Positions 18,348-27,400 of a DNA stretch of 48,656 nucleotides are shown one piece after another (position 1 is the stretch's first letter; every line of letters starts with the position of its first letter). The stretch lies in the NCBI GenBank assembly GCA_936911875.1, contig CAKZGB010000015.1, positions 1 to 48,656 on the forward strand. The letters run 5' to 3'. The stretch comes from an uncultured Lysobacteraceae bacterium (GTDB lineage: Bacteria; Pseudomonadota; Gammaproteobacteria; Xanthomonadales; Xanthomonadaceae). The translations under genes were made by a program, and so were the position numbers. The notes beneath the pieces are model-generated. The model was not told where the DNA came from and did no database searches. It saw only the letters and a program-made list of their open reading frames with translations.

Positions 18348-18725
18348 TCAGGTCGAGAAGGAACTGCCGCAACCGCAAGTGGTCTTGGCGTTCGGATTGC
18401 GAATCACAAACTGGGCACCGTGCAATGACTCGGTGTAATCCACTTCGGCACCGACCAGATATTGCATGGACAGCGGATCGATCACCAGGGTGACCTCATC
18501 CGTGACGACGGCGACATCGTCTTCGGCCTGTGTTTCATCAAACTCAAAGCCGTACTGAAAGCCCGAACAACCGCCGCCTTGAATGTAGACGCGCAGTTTG
18601 AGATCCGGGTTGCCCTCTTCGGCAATCAGGTCGCGGACCTTGCGCGCGGCCGCGGCGGTAAAGGTGACGCTAGTGCCCGCAGTCTGATAACTCGGGACCA
18701 GCAGTTCGGGTGTAATCAGTTCCAT
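18348..18725 (-). CDS. erpA: Iron-sulfur cluster insertion protein ErpA
   Basis: The 125-residue A-type carrier delivers Fe-S clusters to apo-proteins in the cytoplasm. The three conserved cysteines are C53 in GGGCSGFQYGF and C117/C119 in TTCGCGSSF. The segment DPLSMQYLVGAEVDY is also typical of ErpA. I start it at MELITPELL, because an earlier in-frame Met nine codons upstream (18752) adds unconserved residues. The protein ends in SSFST. Confidence 0.93.
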   Translation of the reverse strand: MELITPELLVPSYQTAGTSVTFTAAAARKVRDLIAEEGNPDLKLRVYIQGGGCSGFQYGFEFDETQAEDDVAVVTDEVTLVIDPLSMQYLVGAEVDYTESLHGAQFVIRNPNAKTTCGCGSSFST

Positions 18726-18867
18726 ACGCCTATTGTGCGGCCAAAGTGCCAAAACTCAACCGTTAACGGGCGCATTACAGTGTTGCGCAGATGCCTTCGT
18801 ACACGCCACGATGACATCGGACCTGCTTAAAATAGCCAATGGCCGCCTGTTGGCCGGAGGGTTCTAC

Positions 18868-19455
18868 ATGCATTTGGATTCCACCATCGTATTTGCTATC
18901 GGCATTGTGCTGGCGTGGTTGGCGGGCATTCGCGCCTACCTGACCGTGTTCGGTGTCGGTATTGCCGGCTATTTCGGCTGGCTCGATCTGCCCAATCAGC
19001 TCGAAATCGCGCAATCGCCATGGGTGATCGGCGTGTCGGGCGTGCTCGCTGCGGTCGAATTCTTTACCGACAAGATCCCCGGCGTCGATTCCGTGTCCGA
19101 TCTGCTGCAGACCTTGCTGCGCGTACCGGCCGGTGCATTCCTGGCCGCTGCCACCATGTCGCAAGATGGCGAATTCGGCGCCGGCGCGTTGGCCACGGGT
19201 GCCGGTGTGGCACTCACCAGCCATCTGCTCAAATCGGGCTCGCGCGCACTGATCAATACATCACCGGAACCGGTCAGCAACTGGACCGCATCCATTGGCG
19301 AAGACCTGGCCGTCGCCGGCGGCATCGCCATGGTGTTTGCCAATCCGTGGCTGACGTTCGGCGTGGTCGCCGTGGTCACGGTGCTGGGCGCACTGATGAT
19401 GTGGTGGATCTGGCGCAAGCTCTTTGGCCGTCGCCCACCCCGCACTACCGCCTAA
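18868..19455 (+). CDS. DUF4126 family membrane protein
   Basis: This 195-residue protein of unknown function has about four or five hydrophobic stretches and a C-terminus rich in Arg (RKLFGRRPPR). The pattern AWLAGIRAYLTVFGVG, then FFTDKIPGVDSVSD and ATMSQDGEFGAGALATGAGVALTSHLLKS (split across the chain), is what I know as DUF4126. A GGAGG sequence at 18856-18860 lies 7 nt before the ATG, which settles the start. It diverges from erpA and converges on bfr. No function should be assigned. Confidence 0.8.
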   Translation: MHLDSTIVFAIGIVLAWLAGIRAYLTVFGVGIAGYFGWLDLPNQLEIAQSPWVIGVSGVLAAVEFFTDKIPGVDSVSDLLQTLLRVPAGAFLAAATMSQDGEFGAGALATGAGVALTSHLLKSGSRALINTSPEPVSNWTASIGEDLAVAGGIAMVFANPWLTFGVVAVVTVLGALMMWWIWRKLFGRRPPRTTA

Positions 19456-19461
19456 TAGCGA

Positions 19462-19941
19462 TTAGTGATCGTCGCCGGCTATCTTGGTTGAGAGATACAA
19501 CTGGTCGCCGAGGCGATTCATCAGATCGAGCTGGGTTTCCAGCCAATCCACGTGTTCTTCTTCGCTGTCGAGAATCTCGACCAGCAGCTGACGGCTCACG
19601 AGATCGTTGACCTCTTCGCAGTAGCGAATGCCTTCGCGCAATAGCGGCAGCGCATCCATTTCTAGTGCCAGGTCGCACTCAAAAATCTCGCGCGGCGTTT
19701 CGCCGATCCGCAGCTTGCCAAGATTCTGGAAGTTGGGCAGGCCTTCGAGAAACAGAATGCGATCCGACAGTTTGTCAGCGTGCTTCATCTCATCGATGGA
19801 CTCGTGATACTCGTGATCGGCGAGTTCCTTAAGACCCCAGTTTTTCAGCATCTTTGCGTGCAGAAAGTACTGATTGATCGCAATCAGTTCGTTGTAGAGG
19901 GCCTTGTTGAGGAAGTCGATGACTTGCTTGTCGCCTTTCAT
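19462..19941 (-). CDS. bfr: Bacterioferritin
   Basis: This 159-residue subunit forms the 24-mer haem-containing iron store in the cytoplasm. All ferroxidase ligands are at canonical positions: E18, Y25, E51, H54, E94, E127, H130. The haem ligand is M52. The start MKGDKQVIDFLNKAL is the family N-terminus. The bfd ferredoxin that mobilises its iron is the next gene upstream on the same strand. A palindrome TTGCGAATCGCAA (19997-20009) lies 56 bp before the start and could be regulatory. Confidence 0.98.
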   Translation of the reverse strand: MKGDKQVIDFLNKALYNELIAINQYFLHAKMLKNWGLKELADHEYHESIDEMKHADKLSDRILFLEGLPNFQNLGKLRIGETPREIFECDLALEMDALPLLREGIRYCEEVNDLVSRQLLVEILDSEEEHVDWLETQLDLMNRLGDQLYLSTKIAGDDH

Positions 19942-20036
19942 GATTCGTAATCCGATTCTGCACTGTTGCCTGTATGTTACCGAGCGCAGGTGACGATTGC
20001 GAATCGCAACTTGTTTTCAGTTGCAGCGTTGCGGGA

Positions 20037-20270
20037 TTAACGCGCCCAAACGACCTCGTTCGAAGGCAACACGGGCACCGGAAATTCCATAGCCGGCTGA
20101 TTCTTGGCGGCCAGCATGTTGCCGATCAGGGCGTCGGCCAATTGGATGCAGCTACCGCAGCTGGCACCGGCACCGGTGCGCATGGTCAGTTCGCTAACGC
20201 TGGTGCAGCCGGCATCCACTTCGCGTTGGATATCCTTGTCTGTCACACCGTTACAAACGCACACATACAT
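20037..20270 (-). CDS. bfd: Bacterioferritin-associated ferredoxin
   Basis: The 77-residue [2Fe-2S] protein reduces ferric iron in bacterioferritin so it can be released. The cluster ligands are C4 and C6 (MYVCVCNGVTD) and C38 and C41 (ASCGSC), the Bfd/Fer2_BFD arrangement. I start at MYVCVC; a longer in-frame reading from 20324 adds unconserved residues. A Fur-box-like sequence lies 56-70 bp upstream. bfr follows on the same strand. Confidence 0.93.
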   Translation of the reverse strand: MYVCVCNGVTDKDIQREVDAGCTSVSELTMRTGAGASCGSCIQLADALIGNMLAAKNQPAMEFPVPVLPSNEVVWAR

Positions 20271-20325
20271 TGGCTTGCGATTCCTGCAGTCGGGCCGAAT
20301 TGCCCAAATGCTATTGAATCTCAAA

Positions 20326-20340
20326 TGCGAATGATTGTCA
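20326..20340 (-). promoter_or_regulatory. Candidate Fur box upstream of bfd
   Basis: TGCGAATGATTGTCA matches the 7-1-7 Fur motif TGATAATNATTATCA at 11 of 14 defined positions. It lies about 56 bp before the bfd start codon, a sensible operator position. Fur repression of bfd is known in E. coli, so regulation by iron is likely here. Confidence 0.6.
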
Positions 20341-20384
20341 ATTGCGGCCCGTGATGCCGTTTATCGGGCCGATGGCCCCGTCCG

Positions 20385-20930
20385 TCAGCGGAAATTCCGT
20401 TTGATCTCGACGGCGCCGCCAATAGGGTCAGAATCGGCGATGTTGTTGCCGCCCGCCACCTCGCGCGCCACCGGAGCCAGGAACCGCAGGGCGTGGGTAT
20501 ACACTTCGCGCTTGAAGGTGACCACGTGGTCGAGCGGGTACCAGAAATCGACCCAGCGCCAGTCGTCAAACTCCGGCGTGTCGGTCAGATCGAGCCGGAC
20601 GTGAACATCGTCGCAAGTCATGCGCAGCAGGAACCAGACCTGTTTCTGGCCAATGCAGGGCTGCCGCTCACGTTGCCGTACGGCACGGTACGGAAGTTTA
20701 TAGCGCAGCCAGCCGGGCGTCTGCCCCAGCACTTCTACATGCTCCGGCAGCAGCCCGGTTTCCTCGCGGAGTTCGCGAAACATCGCTTCCTCCGGGGTTT
20801 CATCAGTGTTCATCCCGCCTTGCGGGAATTGCCAGCCATCCCGATGGATACGCCGGGCCCAGAACAAACGGCCCAGGTCATTCATCAGAATGATGCCGAC
20901 ATTTGGCCGGTAGCCGTCCGGATCGATCAC
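20385..20930 (-). CDS. rppH: RNA pyrophosphohydrolase (Nudix)
   Basis: This 181-residue cytoplasmic enzyme removes pyrophosphate from the 5' end of mRNAs and so starts their decay. The GTG at 20930 gives the family start IDPDGYRPNVGIILMN and is preceded by AGGAG at 8 nt. A longer in-frame reading from 21032 is not conserved. The Nudix box is GGMNTDETPEEAMFREL followed by REETGLL. WLRYKLP and GQKQVWFLL are RppH-specific. The C-terminus is longer than in some relatives. It is divergent from the tRNA-Met gene. Confidence 0.95.
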   Translation of the reverse strand: MIDPDGYRPNVGIILMNDLGRLFWARRIHRDGWQFPQGGMNTDETPEEAMFRELREETGLLPEHVEVLGQTPGWLRYKLPYRAVRQRERQPCIGQKQVWFLLRMTCDDVHVRLDLTDTPEFDDWRWVDFWYPLDHVVTFKREVYTHALRFLAPVAREVAGGNNIADSDPIGGAVEIKRNFR

Positions 20931-21006
20931 GACTCGGACTCCTAATGCTTCAACTGTTCTCAGGTTGCCACCTTTTGCGCGGCGGCTCAAGTCAGGAATT
21001 TTTCCC

Positions 21007-21036
21007 TTGACGAAGGCATCTAGACGTGCCAAAATT
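21007..21036 (+). promoter_or_regulatory. Candidate sigma-70 promoter of tRNA-Met
   Basis: TTGACG (21007-21012) and an A/T-rich AAAATT (21031-21036) are 18 nt apart and lie about 25 nt before the mature tRNA 5' end. The -10 box is weak. Confidence 0.35.
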
Positions 21037-21061
21037 ATCGGCTAACCGCAAGTTTGTTCTT

Positions 21062-21138
21062 GGCTATGTAGCTCAGCCGGTTAGAGCACAGCACTCATAA
21101 TGCTGGGGTCGGTGGTTCGAGTCCACCCATAGCCACCA
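21062..21138 (+). tRNA. tRNA-Met (elongator, anticodon CAU)
   Basis: The 77-nt gene begins GGCTATG and ends CATAGCC-A-CCA, a complete 7-bp acceptor stem. The D arm is GCTCAGCCGGTTAGAGC. The anticodon loop is CTCATAA with CAT at 21096-21098, and the T loop is GGTTCGAGTCC. The sequence resembles E. coli elongator tRNA-Met rather than initiator tRNA, and CCA is encoded. Its 3' end is the insertion site of the island to the right. Confidence 0.96.
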
Positions 21139-21139
21139 T
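21094..21139 (+). repeat. att copy 1 (left end of island, within tRNA-Met)
   Basis: A 46-bp sequence from the anticodon loop to one base past CCA is repeated perfectly at 29845-29890. This is the usual footprint of tyrosine-recombinase integration in a tRNA 3' end. Confidence 0.92.
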
Positions 21140-21151
21140 GTTTCGCATAAG

Positions 21152-21178
21152 CCCCTGATTCGTCAGGGGTTTTTTCTT
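21152..21178 (+). terminator. Rho-independent terminator after tRNA-Met
   Basis: CCCCTGA-TTCG-TCAGGGG is followed by TTTTTTCTTTT, a textbook intrinsic terminator 14 nt past the tRNA. It lies outside the repeated att core, so it was probably brought in by the island. Confidence 0.92.
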
Positions 21179-21279
21179 TTCGGGGCCTTGCAACCGATTG
21201 ATAGACCCCAGTTTGCAAAATGCTGTGCTTGGTGGGCTATCGTCCTGAATCGTGCATTCAACATTCAATGTATTGGCGT

Positions 21280-21567
21280 CTACATTAGGTTTCGGATGTC
21301 CCCGGCCGGAAAATTTTGTCCGAGAAGTCGGATCGCCTGTTCGGGAAAGTGTAATTTTTGTCCCAGGAATGTCCCAGAATTTTTCAGAAACTCTCGACCG
21401 TTTTTCGGGGAGGTAAGGACCAATTCGGAGGAATCTGTTCTATACAGAACTACGGGGCCAATACCTTTGACGGCCAAAAGCTCCTTGTCCGCAGCCCGAT
21501 CGATCCTCCCAAGTGTCCTATATCCATTCCTAATCAACTCCTCACGGTGGTTTAGAGGTACAATCAA
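21280..21567 (-). CDS. Hypothetical small protein with helix-hairpin-helix-like segment, island left end
   Basis: A 95-codon reading frame from a TTG start. Residues 12-42 (LIRNGYRTLGRID, then ELLAVKGIGPVV) resemble a helix-hairpin-helix DNA-binding motif, while the rest is unlike anything I recognise. The frame contains the island's left 20-bp repeat in its coding part. There is no ATG or GTG start and no clear ribosome site, so it may be a remnant or chance frame. It diverges from the czcI-like gene with only 6 bp between the starts. This and the tRNA terminator are all I can find in the 435-nt stretch from the att site to czcI. Confidence 0.3.
   Translation of the reverse strand: MIVPLNHREELIRNGYRTLGRIDRAADKELLAVKGIGPVVLYRTDSSELVLTSPKNGREFLKNSGTFLGQKLHFPEQAIRLLGQNFPAGDIRNLM
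21359..21378. repeat. Island subterminal repeat, left copy
   Basis: TGTCCCAGGAATGTCCCAGA, itself two TGTCCCAG units. It recurs with one change at 29786-29805 near the right end in the same orientation. Placement near both att sites suggests binding sites of the recombinase (arm-type) or of an accessory factor. Confidence 0.6.
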
Positions 21568-21573
21568 CCGTAC

Positions 21574-21969
21574 ATGAAGTTGCTTCGGAATCCGCTACGA
21601 CTGTTCACAGCAGCATTGCTTATGGCGGTGATGCTGGTCGTGCCGGTGGCAGAAGCATTCCAATGCGGATTTGACGACATTCGTGCGGAATTAACGCATT
21701 CTGCGTCGGAATGTGCCGACGTCAATGCTGTTGGCATCTCAGGGTCGCAAGGCAACTTGGATCGCGATTCCTCACCTGGGCCCAGCCCGGAGTTTGGGGG
21801 CCATGTCTACTCGCATTGCTCGCATGGACATAGCCATACGTCAATCGCCGACGGATCCGTCGACGAACTCGCATACCCTGAAGTGAATCTGAGGCAGTCG
21901 CTTCCTGAGGTTTTGCCGTCGGCCGCCTCCACGCTTTCCGAAGGATTGATGCGTCCACCGCGCGCCTAA
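21574..21969 (+). CDS. CzcI-like small periplasmic His-rich protein
   Basis: A 131-residue protein with an N-terminal signal peptide (RNPLRLFTAALLMAV region, likely cleaved after AEA near residue 28). A His/Cys cluster around residues 77-90 (HVYSHCSHGHSHTS) could bind metal. Position as first gene of a czcCBA operon and general make-up recall CzcI, the small periplasmic protein at the head of czc in Cupriavidus. Sequence similarity cannot be verified here, so this is inference from context. czcC starts 59 bp later. Confidence 0.6.
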   Translation: MKLLRNPLRLFTAALLMAVMLVVPVAEAFQCGFDDIRAELTHSASECADVNAVGISGSQGNLDRDSSPGPSPEFGGHVYSHCSHGHSHTSIADGSVDELAYPEVNLRQSLPEVLPSAASTLSEGLMRPPRA

Positions 21970-22028
21970 ACCAAATTGAACAGCCGCATCTCTGCGGTTC
22001 AAATTTCTGGTTTACCTTTGGAGTTCCA

Positions 22029-23285
22029 ATGAACGTCTTTCAACGTCAGCTGCCGAGCGCAGCTGCGTGGTCGTTGATGCTTCTATGCATCACTGGCCCT
22101 CTATCCGCCCAACCAATGAACGTGGTCGCGCCAACTTATGAGTCTTTGCTGCAACAGCTGGAGACATTTCCATCTCAGCGAGAAACCGCCGCGCTGTACG
22201 AAGCAAGTTTAGGACGACTGGACCAATCCAAGACCATTTCCAACCCCGTGTTGACGCTCGAAGTCGACAATTTCCTGGGCACGGGTGAGCGCAAGGGATT
22301 TGGCGGAAGTGAAACGACACTCTCCGCCACCCAGCCAATCGAGAACCCATCCAAACGCCGTGCTCGCATCGCGGTCGCCGGAGCGCAAGTCGACGCAACG
22401 GCAAATCGGGGCGAAGACAGCCGGTGGAGAGCGGCTGCCAGACTTGCCCAGGCTTATGTCGATGCAGAGGCCGCCATTGCGCGTCATGCGCTGGCAACGG
22501 AGGGAATGTCCCTCGCAGAAGCGGAAACCCGTGCTGTAGCTGCACTTGTCCGGGAAGGGCGCGAGGCGAAATTTCGCGAGATTCAAGCGCAGTCAGAACT
22601 TGCCAGCGTCCGTTCTCAGTTGGATGAGGCAAGTGCCAACAGGGCGATTGCATTGGCTCGCCTCGCCGCAATAGTCATGCGCGACCAACCAATTGAGGCA
22701 CTGGGTTCAAGTTTGTTGAATCTTTCACCGTCCCATCTGTCGGACGGCACCACTGAGTCGCCGCAGATTCGGATTGCCCGTGCCGAGACACTGGTCGCCG
22801 ATAAGCAGGTCACTTTCGAAAAGCGGCGCGCGATGCCCGATTTCAGCGTCACTCTGGGTTTGCGTCATTTTGCGAATGAACGGGATGCCGCTCTTGTGGC
22901 AGGGGTTGGAATCACGATTCCCATTTTTGATCGAAACACGGGAAATATTCGCGCAGCGGCGGCGGAGTTACGCGCCGCGGAGGCTCGTCTAGCGGCCGTT
23001 GAGCTTGAAGTTCGCGCCGAGAAAGTTGCCGCAGATGCTGCCATGTTTGCCTCCCAGTCCCGTGTCAACGCCGCACGCGTCAGTGTCAGCACAGCAAGGG
23101 AGGCTTATCGGCTTTCCCGCATCGGTGTTGACGCCGGCCGCATATCGCAGCTCGAGCTTCGTGCCTCACGCGCCGCGCTCGTCTCTGCGTTGCGCAGTGA
23201 AGTTGACGCAAAGCTGGCCCGAGCAAACGCTGAAATCCAATTGGCCCAAATTGAGGGCCGCCTGCCATTCGGAGTCCAACGATGA
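22029..23285 (+). CDS. czcC: Outer membrane efflux protein CzcC (TolC family)
   Basis: This 418-residue protein is the outer-membrane channel of the tripartite metal efflux pump. A signal peptide ends near SAQ (about residue 28). The two TolC-type repeats with long Ala-rich coiled-coil helices are evident (for example RAAARLAQAYVDAEAAIARH and VRAEKVAADAAMFASQSRVN). FLGTGERKGFGGSETTLSATQPIE, split across a beta segment, matches CzcC-like proteins. Its stop overlaps the czcB start by four bases (ATGA), indicating translational coupling. Confidence 0.88.
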   Translation: MNVFQRQLPSAAAWSLMLLCITGPLSAQPMNVVAPTYESLLQQLETFPSQRETAALYEASLGRLDQSKTISNPVLTLEVDNFLGTGERKGFGGSETTLSATQPIENPSKRRARIAVAGAQVDATANRGEDSRWRAAARLAQAYVDAEAAIARHALATEGMSLAEAETRAVAALVREGREAKFREIQAQSELASVRSQLDEASANRAIALARLAAIVMRDQPIEALGSSLLNLSPSHLSDGTTESPQIRIARAETLVADKQVTFEKRRAMPDFSVTLGLRHFANERDAALVAGVGITIPIFDRNTGNIRAAAAELRAAEARLAAVELEVRAEKVAADAAMFASQSRVNAARVSVSTAREAYRLSRIGVDAGRISQLELRASRAALVSALRSEVDAKLARANAEIQLAQIEGRLPFGVQR

Positions 23286-24469
23286 CGAGCAAGAATACTT
23301 ACATTGCATTTTCCATCGCGATTCTCCTGGCATTGCTCGCTGGTTTCGGCGTTGCGCGATGGCTTGACCCACGATCCACTTCCCAGACGACGCCTCAGAC
23401 CGAAACCACGGAAACGGCGGATGCCGAGGGGGAATATGAGGATCGACATGGCGAGGAGTCAAGCGAACTGAAGTTGACTGCCGAACAGGTCGCATCGTCG
23501 AAACTTGAGCTGTCCAATGTCACACGTGGCGGGGGTGCTGCAATTCGCCTTTCGGGCCGTGTCGAGTCCATGGTCGGTGCACGCGCTGCAGTCGGAGCTT
23601 CAACCTCGGGTCGCGTTGAACGCGTCCTTGTCGCACCGGGTACCACGATAAGGGCGGGCTCCGCTGTCGCCACCATTGTGAGTGGTGAGGGTGCTTCGCT
23701 TCGAGCGGCGGCTGATGCGGCGGCGGCGGAAGCCGATGCTGCACAGATGGTATACCGTCGCGACAGCAACCTGCTGAATCAAGGAATTGTGGCACGCCAG
23801 GAAATGGAGACCTCCAGAGCTCGCGCCCTGGCCGCGGCGGCGAACGCGCGTGCGGCACGTGCGCGCGTCGTTGCGTCAGGTCGCCCGGACGCGAACGGTC
23901 GCCTCGCAATCACTAGCCCGTTTTCCGGAGTTGTCACGCAGGTTTCGATCACACCCGGAGGGTTTGTGCAGCCCGGCGATGTGGTCGCCAATGTCGCAGA
24001 TCCGGAACGGAACGAACTGGTATTTGCGGTGGCACCTGCAGTTGCGTCCGGCGTCAAGGCCGGGATGCGCCTGGCTGTCACAGCTTCGGGGAGCACTTTT
24101 TCGGCAATTGTCACCGGAGTGGCTCCGGACACAGACGAGGCGACCGGTATGACGACGATTCGTGCAAGAGTCGAATCCGGAACGTTACCTCCGTCCGGAA
24201 CCATCGTCTCCGCGATCCTGTCGATCGACTCGGACGCCGGCGCACTCTCCGTTCCATCCGACGCAGTGCAAAGTCTGGATGGGCGTAACGTCGTTTTCGT
24301 AGCCGAAAAAGCAAATCAGTTTCGTGTCGTGCCGGTCACCGTGGGGCGTGACGCCGGCGGATGGGTTGAGATCCTAAGTGGATTACGCGGCGACGAGCAA
24401 GTCGTTTCGCGCAACGCATTCTTGCTCAAGGCCGAAATCGCCAAAGGCGAGGCTGAGGAAGGACACTAA
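23282..24469 (+). CDS. czcB: Membrane fusion protein CzcB
   Basis: This 395-residue periplasmic adaptor links CzcA to CzcC. An N-terminal hydrophobic anchor (about 7-26) is followed by an acidic, low-complexity stretch, then the barrel-sandwich/lipoyl half (ASTSGRVERVLVAPGTTIRA). An Ala-rich coiled-coil hairpin covers about 135-200, the second lipoyl half is around SPFSGVVTQVSITPGGFVQP, and a beta-barrel with a membrane-proximal domain ends the chain. The anchor region lacks a long His-rich segment. It lies 9 bp before czcA in the same operon. Confidence 0.9.
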   Translation: MTSKNTYIAFSIAILLALLAGFGVARWLDPRSTSQTTPQTETTETADAEGEYEDRHGEESSELKLTAEQVASSKLELSNVTRGGGAAIRLSGRVESMVGARAAVGASTSGRVERVLVAPGTTIRAGSAVATIVSGEGASLRAAADAAAAEADAAQMVYRRDSNLLNQGIVARQEMETSRARALAAAANARAARARVVASGRPDANGRLAITSPFSGVVTQVSITPGGFVQPGDVVANVADPERNELVFAVAPAVASGVKAGMRLAVTASGSTFSAIVTGVAPDTDEATGMTTIRARVESGTLPPSGTIVSAILSIDSDAGALSVPSDAVQSLDGRNVVFVAEKANQFRVVPVTVGRDAGGWVEILSGLRGDEQVVSRNAFLLKAEIAKGEAEEGH

Positions 24470-24478
24470 GGAAGCGCC

Positions 24479-27400
24479 ATGTCATTGAATTTAATAGGAC
24501 AAGTGGTTCGCTATCGCTGGGCCGTCATTCTTCTCAGCGTTGGGCTAGCCTTTTATGGCATTTTTCAACTTGCGCGTCTGCCGATGGACGCGGTGCCGGA
24601 CATCACCAATCGCCAGGTTCAGATCAATACGTTCGCTCCTGCGCTGGCACCGGGGCAGATGGAACGTCAAGTCACCTACCCGCTTGAGACCGCATTTGCC
24701 GGACTGCCCGGATTGGTCAGCACTCGTTCGCTTTCCCGAAATGGCTTTTCGCAGGTAACCGTCGTGTTTACCGATGATACGGACATCTATTTCGCGAGGC
24801 AGCAGATCGCAGAACGCTTGCGAGAGGCGCAGTCGTCGTTGCCCGAAGGAGTCGTCCCTGCAATGTCACCGGTCACGACGGGGCTAGGCGAAGTATTGAC
24901 ATGGACCGTCGATTTCGCCCCTCGAGATCCCAAGGTTTCATCTGCAGCTGGTGCTCCTGGCTGGCAAGCCGACGGAACTTTCCTGACTCCGGAAGGCAAG
25001 GTACTCTCCAGCCCACAGGAGCGTGCAACGTATCTTCGCACTTTGCAGGATTGGCTCATTGCACCGCAGATGCGATCAACGAAAGGTCTGGCGGACGTCG
25101 ACTCAATCGGGGGTTACGAAAAAGAGTACTCCGTGCATCCTGACCCCGCACGGTTAACTGCGTATGGCATCAGTTTTACGGAGCTGGCGGACGCATTGCG
25201 CCGTTCGAATGTTCAGGCAGGCGCTGGTTTCATTGAACGCTCCGGTGAAGGCTTGGTCGTGCGGACTGACGCCCTTGCGCGTGGTGTGCAGGACTTGGCG
25301 CAAGCACCGGTGGTCAACCGCAACGGACTCATAATCCGCGTCAGTGATGTCGCGCAGGTGTCCGAAGGACAGTCTCCAAGACTAGGTGTGGCCACGCGCG
25401 ATGGTCATGAGATCGTGCTTGGCTCGGCGCTGATGATTGCGGGCGGTAACAGCCGGACAGTTGCGCAGGACGCATCTGCCCGACTCACCGAGGTTTCAAA
25501 GTCATTGCCCCCGGGAATCGAAGTTAAAGTCGTTCTCGACCGCAGTAAGCTGGTCAATGCCACGATTGGCACGGTTGCGGAGAATCTCGCGGTTGGTGCC
25601 CTGTTGGTCATCGTCGTGCTGTTTCTGTTGCTCGGCAACATTCGCGCCGCGACCATTACTGCCTTGGTGATCCCTCTCTCTTTCCTGTTTGCCGTGATCG
25701 GAATGCAGCGCTTCGGCATCAGTGGGAACCTGATGAGTCTCGGTGCCTTGGATTTCGGGATCTTGGTGGATGGCGCAGTGATTGTGGTCGAAGCGACGCT
25801 GCTGTTGCTTACGCAACGCCAGCATGAGCTGGGGCGGCGGCTGACACTCAGGGAACGATTGAGCGTTGTCGTTGAAGCGACCGGAAAGATGGCGCGCCCA
25901 GCAGCATTTGGACAGGCAATTATTCTCCTCGTGTTCGCGCCAATTCTGACGTTGCAAGGTGTTGAAGGAAAGACATTTCAGCCGATGGCTGCGACGTTCA
26001 TGTTTGCGCTGGTGGGCGCTTTCATTTTTTCGTTTACGTTTGTTCCCGCAATGGCGGCGTTGTTCATCCGCGCACCTGAAACCGCCATTGCCCCTGCCGA
26101 TTCGATGCACTCCGAGGAGGGACATGCGGACGAACATGAGACGAAAGTCCTCCGGGTACTTCGTCGGCAGTTCGAACCGCTGATTGATGCGGCAATTGCG
26201 AAGCCGCGGCGAATGCTTGCTGGCGCTGCGGTCCTGTCGTTGGTTGGAGTCGTCGCCTTTTTGTCGCTCGGTCGTGAGTTCATGCCGACACTGGATGAAG
26301 GCGACATCGCCATGCAGTCATTGCGAGTCCCGTCAACGTCCCTGGCGCAATCAGCAGAAATGCAACGGGAACTGGAATCTGCGATAAAAAAACAGCCGCA
26401 GGTTCAGACGATGTTTTCGCGTACCGGTACCGCGGAAGCCGCAATCGATCCAATGCCTGCCAATATTTCCGACAGCGTTATCGTGTTAAAGCCGAGATCG
26501 CAATGGCCAGACCCGGGTCTTTCCAAGGAAGAGCTGGTAGAAAAATTTGAAAGCGTTGCGAAAACGCATATCGGCAATAATTTCGAATTCAGTCAGCCGA
26601 TCGAATTGCGATTCAACGAGCTTATTTCCGGAGTACGCTCCGATATGGCGGTGATGATCTATGGCGAGGATTTCGATGTTCTTCGTAAGGTAGCGGACGA
26701 AGTGGCGGGCAAATTACGCACTGTTGACGGTGCGGTTGACGTACAGGTGGAACAGGTGGCTGGCTTGCCCGCCATGACTGTGCAAGTTGATCATTCCGCC
26801 GCATCTCAATTCGGACTGACGGCTCAGGATGTCGCGCAGGCGTTTTCCACGGCAGTCGGGGGTGAGTCTGCAGGCACCATTTTTGAAGCGGATCGGCGCT
26901 TTGAAGTCGCTGTACGTCTCGAGGAGAGCATGCGTGCGGATCCGGTGCAATTGGCCGCACTGCCGGTAATCGGACCAAGCGGGGTTTCGGTACCTCTGTC
27001 GTCTGTCGCAAAAATCGTCGTCGCGGAAGGTCCTAACCAGATTAGTCGCAACAATGGCAGCCGCCGCATTGTCGTACAGGCCAATGTCCGCGGGCGTGAC
27101 CTCGGGGGCTTCGTGACGCAAGCTCAGGAACAGGTATCGGCCGTAAAATTGCCTCCTGGTATCCGCATTGAATGGGGAGGCCAATTTGAGAATCTGCAAC
27201 GCGCCGAACGTCGACTCGCTTTCGTCATTCCGATCGTCTTTATCCTCATTGGTGGACTGCTGTACATGGCACTAGGGAGCATTCGCGAGGCGGCACTGGT
27301 CTTCGCTTGCGTGCCACTGGCCTTGGTTGGCGGCGTGCTTGCACTTTCCGTTCGCGGCATGCCGTTCTCGGTCTCGGCAGCCGTTGGTTTCATTGCAGTT

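Noticed and set aside
20931..21032. N-terminal extension of RppH starting at 21032
   Set aside because: The extension is not part of the family. The GTG at 20930 has an AGGAG ribosome site and gives the canonical start.
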